Below, piece after piece: positions 5,090-6,069 of a DNA stretch of 6,069 bases. The position numbers and the translations under genes were made by a program. The notes below the pieces were generated by a model. That model ran no database searches. It was not told the DNA's origin and saw only the letters and a program-made list of their open reading frames with translations. The stretch spans positions 1 through 6,069 of the forward strand of contig JAAZDL010000038.1 of the NCBI GenBank assembly GCA_012512795.1, given 5' to 3'. The DNA comes from Mycoplasmatota bacterium. GTDB lineage: Bacteria; Bacillota_I; Bacilli_A; RF39; UBA660. Every line of letters starts with the position of its first letter. Positions within the stretch are counted from its first letter, which is position 1.

Positions 5090-6069
5090 ATTTTTAGATA
5101 TTTGAACATTGAATGTTATATTAGAACCAGAAGCATTGTTTTCACAGTCAAAATCTTGTCCTTCAACCCATCCATAAATTCTAACTTTATTAATTCCGGC
5201 TTGTAGAGATAATAATGTTTGATATGTACCATTAGCGTTATTATCTTCAGGCGTTTGAATTGTTGGAGTTACTTGACCAAAATAAGTAGCATTTGTTGAT
5301 TGATAATCAATTGATGGTATTAAAGTATCTAATATTTCAGCTCTTAGAGCATAGTAATTTGGTATTACGCTATTATTTCCAATAGTTTGTCCATAGTTAG
5401 CTGCTTGTGCTATACCTCCAGCTGTGTGAACATTTGAGTTTGGTTCCCATAATATAGCTGTTGTTGCTCCATGTAGTGCAGTTGCAGTTGCAGTTGCACC
5501 TGTTGGCGCTACTCCTTCATATAAGAATGCCATTCTTGCAGCATTTTTAAGTCCTGAATCAGTTGCTGATGCTTCAACATCTGAAGATGTTGTTAAGTAA
5601 ACTGTAGTTGTTTGTGTAGCTAACAAGAATAAGTCAAAAGCTATGAAGTCTCCCGCTGTACCAGCAACTTCCGTTGTTTTTGTTGATACTAACTTGTAAC
5701 CATGAACAGTACTAACATCAGCTTCTAGTGTTCCCCTGTACATATTCATAAATCCAGTTACAGTATCAATTGTTCCTGTAGTTGATACAGGTACGATTTG
5801 TGATGGTAATTGATTACTATGTCCAGAATAAGCTGAACCAGTAATCTCAGCATTTGATATTATTGCTTTCCAGTTAACAGCGTCAACAGAAACCTGAATA
5901 CCGTTAGCTGCACTAACGTTAACATCGATTCCTGATACACTTACAGTAGTATTCTCAGTGAACCACGCATATGATGCAGTAGTTAATGAGACAGCTGTAA
6001 CAATAAGCATCAAAAACGCCGTAAGGACTTTTTTTCTATTATTATTCTTTTCTCCATTATCAATATAAT
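5078..6069 (-). CDS. Secreted protein with SipW-dependent-type (SYAWF) signal peptide, start beyond window edge
   Basis: The frame stays open to the right edge. The ATG at 6010 and the TTG at 6013 fall inside the hydrophobic core of the signal peptide, so the true start lies outside the window. About 329 residues are visible. They begin with a basic, Asn-rich region (GEKNNNRKK), then a hydrophobic core and ASYAWF (5956-5973), with cleavage expected after the Ala. Counting from the ATG at 6010 as residue 1, the mature part has FDLFL, VYLTTSSDV, AARMAFL, ILWEPN and YALRAEI, ending in VRIYGWVEGQDFDCENN and FNVQIS. It is Thr/Ala-rich, has one Cys, and shows no sorting signal. Its GC content (about 40% on sampled lines) is well above the neighbouring operon, perhaps from codon bias of an abundant protein. 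It is the first gene visible in a unit with the signal peptidase, as tasA is beside sipW in Bacillus. TasA-like fibre function is inferred; no direct TasA motif is seen beyond the signal. Confidence 0.87.
   Translation of the reverse strand, partial: YIDNGEKNNNRKKVLTAFLMLIVTAVSLTTASYAWFTENTTVSVSGIDVNVSAANGIQVSVDAVNWKAIISNAEITGSAYSGHSNQLPSQIVPVSTTGTIDTVTGFMNMYRGTLEADVSTVHGYKLVSTKTTEVAGTAGDFIAFDLFLLATQTTTVYLTTSSDVEASATDSGLKNAARMAFLYEGVAPTGATATATALHGATTAILWEPNSNVHTAGGIAQAANYGQTIGNNSVIPNYYALRAEILDTLIPSIDYQSTNATYFGQVTPTIQTPEDNNANGTYQTLLSLQAGINKVRIYGWVEGQDFDCENNASGSNITFNVQISKNATP
5481..5498 (-). repeat. In-frame hexanucleotide tandem repeat
   Basis: TGCAAC is repeated three times on the minus strand, encoding an Ala-Thr run in the secreted protein (inside TGATATATAL). 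A change in copy number would keep the reading frame and only lengthen or shorten this Ala/Thr segment. Confidence 0.7.

Noticed and set aside
5072..5096. Plus-strand terminator (ACAACAC/GTGTTGC hairpin followed by ATTTTT)
   Set aside because: No plus-strand gene leads into it and the T-run is short. The minus-strand role of the hairpins is the better reading.

Overview
The window is a low-GC stretch in which every supported gene lies on the minus strand, so it reads from right to left. The organism is probably an uncultured low-GC Bacillota of the gut type (Bacilli, RF39-like or a relative). This rests on AT-rich codons, strong AGGAGG-type ribosome sites, an ER-type (SipW-family) signal peptidase, and several secreted proteins whose signal peptides end in SYAWF. 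TGA is used as a stop (signal peptidase gene) alongside TAA and TAG, and Trp is TGG. The code therefore looks standard and not Mycoplasma-like. The placement is an inference from style, not from a marker gene.

Right-hand unit (6069 to about 4431): a SYAWF-type secreted protein, whose start lies beyond the right edge, is followed after 44 bases by a SipW-type signal peptidase. An intrinsic terminator ends the unit at about 4431-4457. The 44-base gap and the end of the upstream gene hold three overlapping, mutually exclusive short hairpins.

Left-hand unit (about 4418 to 1 and beyond): a candidate extended -10 promoter is followed by four tightly packed genes. They are a membrane-anchored McrB-like AAA+ NTPase (TTG start at 4351), a DUF2357-family protein without a visible nuclease domain, a second SYAWF-type secreted protein, and a third such protein that runs off the left edge. 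Gaps are 18, 6 and 11 bases, so these genes are almost certainly co-transcribed.

How they may work together: the peptidase plausibly processes all three SYAWF proteins. The NTPase and its DUF2357 partner resemble McrB and the N-terminal part of its DUF2357 partners in McrBC-type restriction systems. Here, however, the NTPase is tethered to the membrane, the nuclease is missing, and both are translated in one operon with secreted surface proteins. The most interesting reading is a repurposed McrB-DUF2357 motor acting at the envelope, either in surface-protein assembly or export, or in a membrane-sited defence system with secreted parts. The sequence shows the gene arrangement and the domains; the shared function is inference.

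No tRNA, rRNA, CRISPR array, insertion sequence or origin was seen. No stretch over 300 bases lacks a gene; the largest gap is 4352-4478.
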